Assembly (NCBI GenBank): GCA_023386585.1
Contig: JAEWJM010000022.1
Location: forward strand, 1 to 64,000
Source: Bacteroidota bacterium
Lineage (GTDB): Bacteria > Bacteroidota > Bacteroidia > Flavobacteriales > Flavobacteriaceae
Direction: 5' to 3'
DNA length: 64,000 nucleotides
The translations under genes and the position numbers were made by a program. Each line of letters begins with the position of its first letter. The first letter of the stretch is position 1. Shown in pieces: positions 62,339 through 64,000 of this stretch. The notes under the pieces were generated by a model that did not search any database, was not told the origin of the DNA, and saw nothing but the letters and a program-made list of their open reading frames with translations.

Positions 62339-64000
62339 ATGAAAAAAATTTTACTATTAACCCTACTTTTTCCACTAATTGGATTTAGCCAACTATCTGG
62401 CAGTTATGTCATCGGAACATCGCGTCCTGCTCCTTTTAATTCGTTGAGCAATGCCGTCGAGCGTATCAACCAGGTCGGCGTTTCCGGACCGGTTGTTTTT
62501 CTTTTGGACGACAACAATTATTCGATTGCAGCCGGTGAATCTTTTCCGATCACGATCGATCAATTCAGCGGAAGCAGCGCTGCAAACACATTGACGATCA
62601 AACCGAATTCCGGCAAGAACGTAAGCATTACCGCCGACAATGTCAACGGCTGGACGCCAACGCTTGCAGTTTTTAAAATAAATGGCGCCGAGAACATAAT
62701 CATCGACGGCAGCAACAACGGAAGTAATTCGAAAAACCTTACGCTCTACAACGGTAACAATTTGAACTATTCGAAGCGGTCGGTAATCTGGATAGCGAAT
62801 GCGAATGGCGCGAACGGCGCAAACAACGTCACTATCAAGAATCTCGCTCTCGAACAGGAACTCGTAACGGGCGATCTCTCGATCGGAATTTTCGGCGGAG
62901 GAACATCGATGGGCGGCGCTCCAGCTGCAGCGAACTCCAACATCACCATAGACAACGTTACTTTTCGGACAATGGGCCAGGGAATTTACGTCACCGGAAG
63001 CGCCGTTGCTTCAAAACAATCCCAAAACTGGACAATCACCAATTCGACGTTCGGCTCTACAACCGACAGCAGTAAAGGCTTTTTGGGAATTTACCTCAAT
63101 AACATCAAGGATTTTGACATCACCTACAACACGCTTGACGGATTTCTGAAATCAACCACAGCCTATAATCCGCTGCATAGCGCAATTTATACAACGGGAA
63201 TCTGCAGCAACGGTACGATTTCCGGCAATAAAATCGACAACGTCAGGGAAACGACCGGCTCTACCAGTACGGGAATCTACGTTTCCGGAACGAACATCAG
63301 CGTTCACAACAACTTCGTCAATAATGTTTGCGGAAAAGGAAATGGCGGAATCACGAACAATGGCTTCGGAATTTTCGTGGACGGCGGACAAAACATTTCG
63401 GTTTACCACAACACGGTTCGCCTCGCCGCCGCGCAGTCGAGCGGAACTTCAGCGGCGCTTTTCATCGACAGCGGATCGGCACTCAACATCAGAAACAACA
63501 TTTTCGTCAATGCGCAGGCAAACGGTGCAACACGTTACGCGGTTTATTCGATGGTTGGAGCTGGCGCGTTTATCAATATTGATTACAACGATTACGTTTC
63601 GACGCAGCATTCCGGGTACATGGGTGGAAACAAGCCAAATCTTTCACAATGGAAAACCGCCACCGGTAAAGATTCCCACTCAGTTGCGATCAGTCCAACT
63701 TTTACTTCGTCATCCGATCTGCACATCAATCCCTCGGCAGCCACTTCATTGGACAACCTCGGAACTGCAATCGCAGGCGTGAACTCCGATATCGATTATG
63801 AAACCCGCAGCACAACAACGCCTGACATCGGTGCGGATGAATTTCAAGCGCCAAAATGTGCGGCATCAACCACATGGAACGGATCTGCGTGGAGCAACGG
63901 CCAACCTTCGCTAACCGTTAAGGCGATTTTCAACGGTAACTACGCAACCAATTCATCGAATTTGAAAGCTTGCGATCTGCAGGTAAATGCGGGTTATACG
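62339..64000 (+). CDS. Secreted beta-helix protein, cut by the window end
   Basis: The first 554 codons are visible and open to the window edge. The signal peptide ends near LIGFSQ. Residues ~20-490 form a right-handed parallel beta-helix (ITIDNVTFRTMGQGIYV, GTISGNKIDNV, ISVHNNFVNNV, LNIRNNIFVNA), ending with PDIGADEF, common at the end of such domains. From about residue 511 the module CAASTTWNGSAWSNGQPS begins, the same as in the two giant proteins upstream. By analogy the missing part should hold a T9SS sorting domain; that is inference. Confidence 0.85.
   Translation, partial: MKKILLLTLLFPLIGFSQLSGSYVIGTSRPAPFNSLSNAVERINQVGVSGPVVFLLDDNNYSIAAGESFPITIDQFSGSSAANTLTIKPNSGKNVSITADNVNGWTPTLAVFKINGAENIIIDGSNNGSNSKNLTLYNGNNLNYSKRSVIWIANANGANGANNVTIKNLALEQELVTGDLSIGIFGGGTSMGGAPAAANSNITIDNVTFRTMGQGIYVTGSAVASKQSQNWTITNSTFGSTTDSSKGFLGIYLNNIKDFDITYNTLDGFLKSTTAYNPLHSAIYTTGICSNGTISGNKIDNVRETTGSTSTGIYVSGTNISVHNNFVNNVCGKGNGGITNNGFGIFVDGGQNISVYHNTVRLAAAQSSGTSAALFIDSGSALNIRNNIFVNAQANGATRYAVYSMVGAGAFINIDYNDYVSTQHSGYMGGNKPNLSQWKTATGKDSHSVAISPTFTSSSDLHINPSAATSLDNLGTAIAGVNSDIDYETRSTTTPDIGADEFQAPKCAASTTWNGSAWSNGQPSLTVKAIFNGNYATNSSNLKACDLQVNAGYT

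Overview
The window is a chromosomal segment of a Flavobacteriaceae-type Bacteroidota, close to Flavobacterium. The lineage call rests on four things: many promoters carry the Bacteroidota -7 motif TAnnTTTG, often with an upstream TTTG/TTG; several large secreted proteins end in Por/type IX secretion (T9SS) sorting domains; the 14-gene nuo operon contains a short NuoG; and ribosome-binding sites are essentially absent. Coding density is high and base composition looks mid-range. There is no rRNA operon, CRISPR array, prophage or intact insertion sequence.

Layout. 1-713 is non-coding and holds two diverged direct repeats. 714-7346 carries small membrane/DUF genes, a lipoprotein L,D-transpeptidase, tRNA-Ser(GGA), an L-asparaginase, acyltransferase and TatD cluster on the minus strand, and a retropepsin-like protease. 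7397-13297 has a DUF4476 protein, the 2-oxoglutarate dehydrogenase genes sucA and sucB, and a beta-barrel protein. 13294-14609 encodes a polyprenyl diphosphate synthase and a partner. 14754-21397 is a TetR-regulated RND efflux operon (tetR, tolC-like, adaptor, permease) with a clear operator. 21669-24847 holds a thioredoxin-like lipid- or periplasm-directed protein, aspS and a cold-shock gene. 25023-38067 is the complete complex I operon nuoA-N. 38287-41415 has two convergent T9SS cargo genes. 41631-42588 has a Crp/Fnr regulator and a small membrane protein preceded by a CRP-like box. 42796-45719 holds tRNA-Leu(CAA), prs, rplY and pth. 45781-51329 encodes a secreted metalloprotease, ribF, a membrane protein and bioB. 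51359-64000 contains three giant secreted proteins (two complete, one cut by the window edge) that share a module, with recX between them.

The least explained signal is between the genes. Several families of dispersed intergenic repeats recur. One has conserved outer blocks around a variable central hairpin (four copies: 9785, 31867, 38075, 44930). Another GC-rich family has the same design (8327, 44099, and probably 61). A third is a GTTTACAGTT-type repeat that flanks one of these as an inverted pair. The nuo operon is otherwise gapless, yet each of its three larger gaps holds a different repeat-like sequence. Promoter positions also revise several starts: ribF probably starts at UUG, and two genes have -7 boxes only 3-4 nt before the ATG. 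All function calls come from reading motifs; no database search was run.
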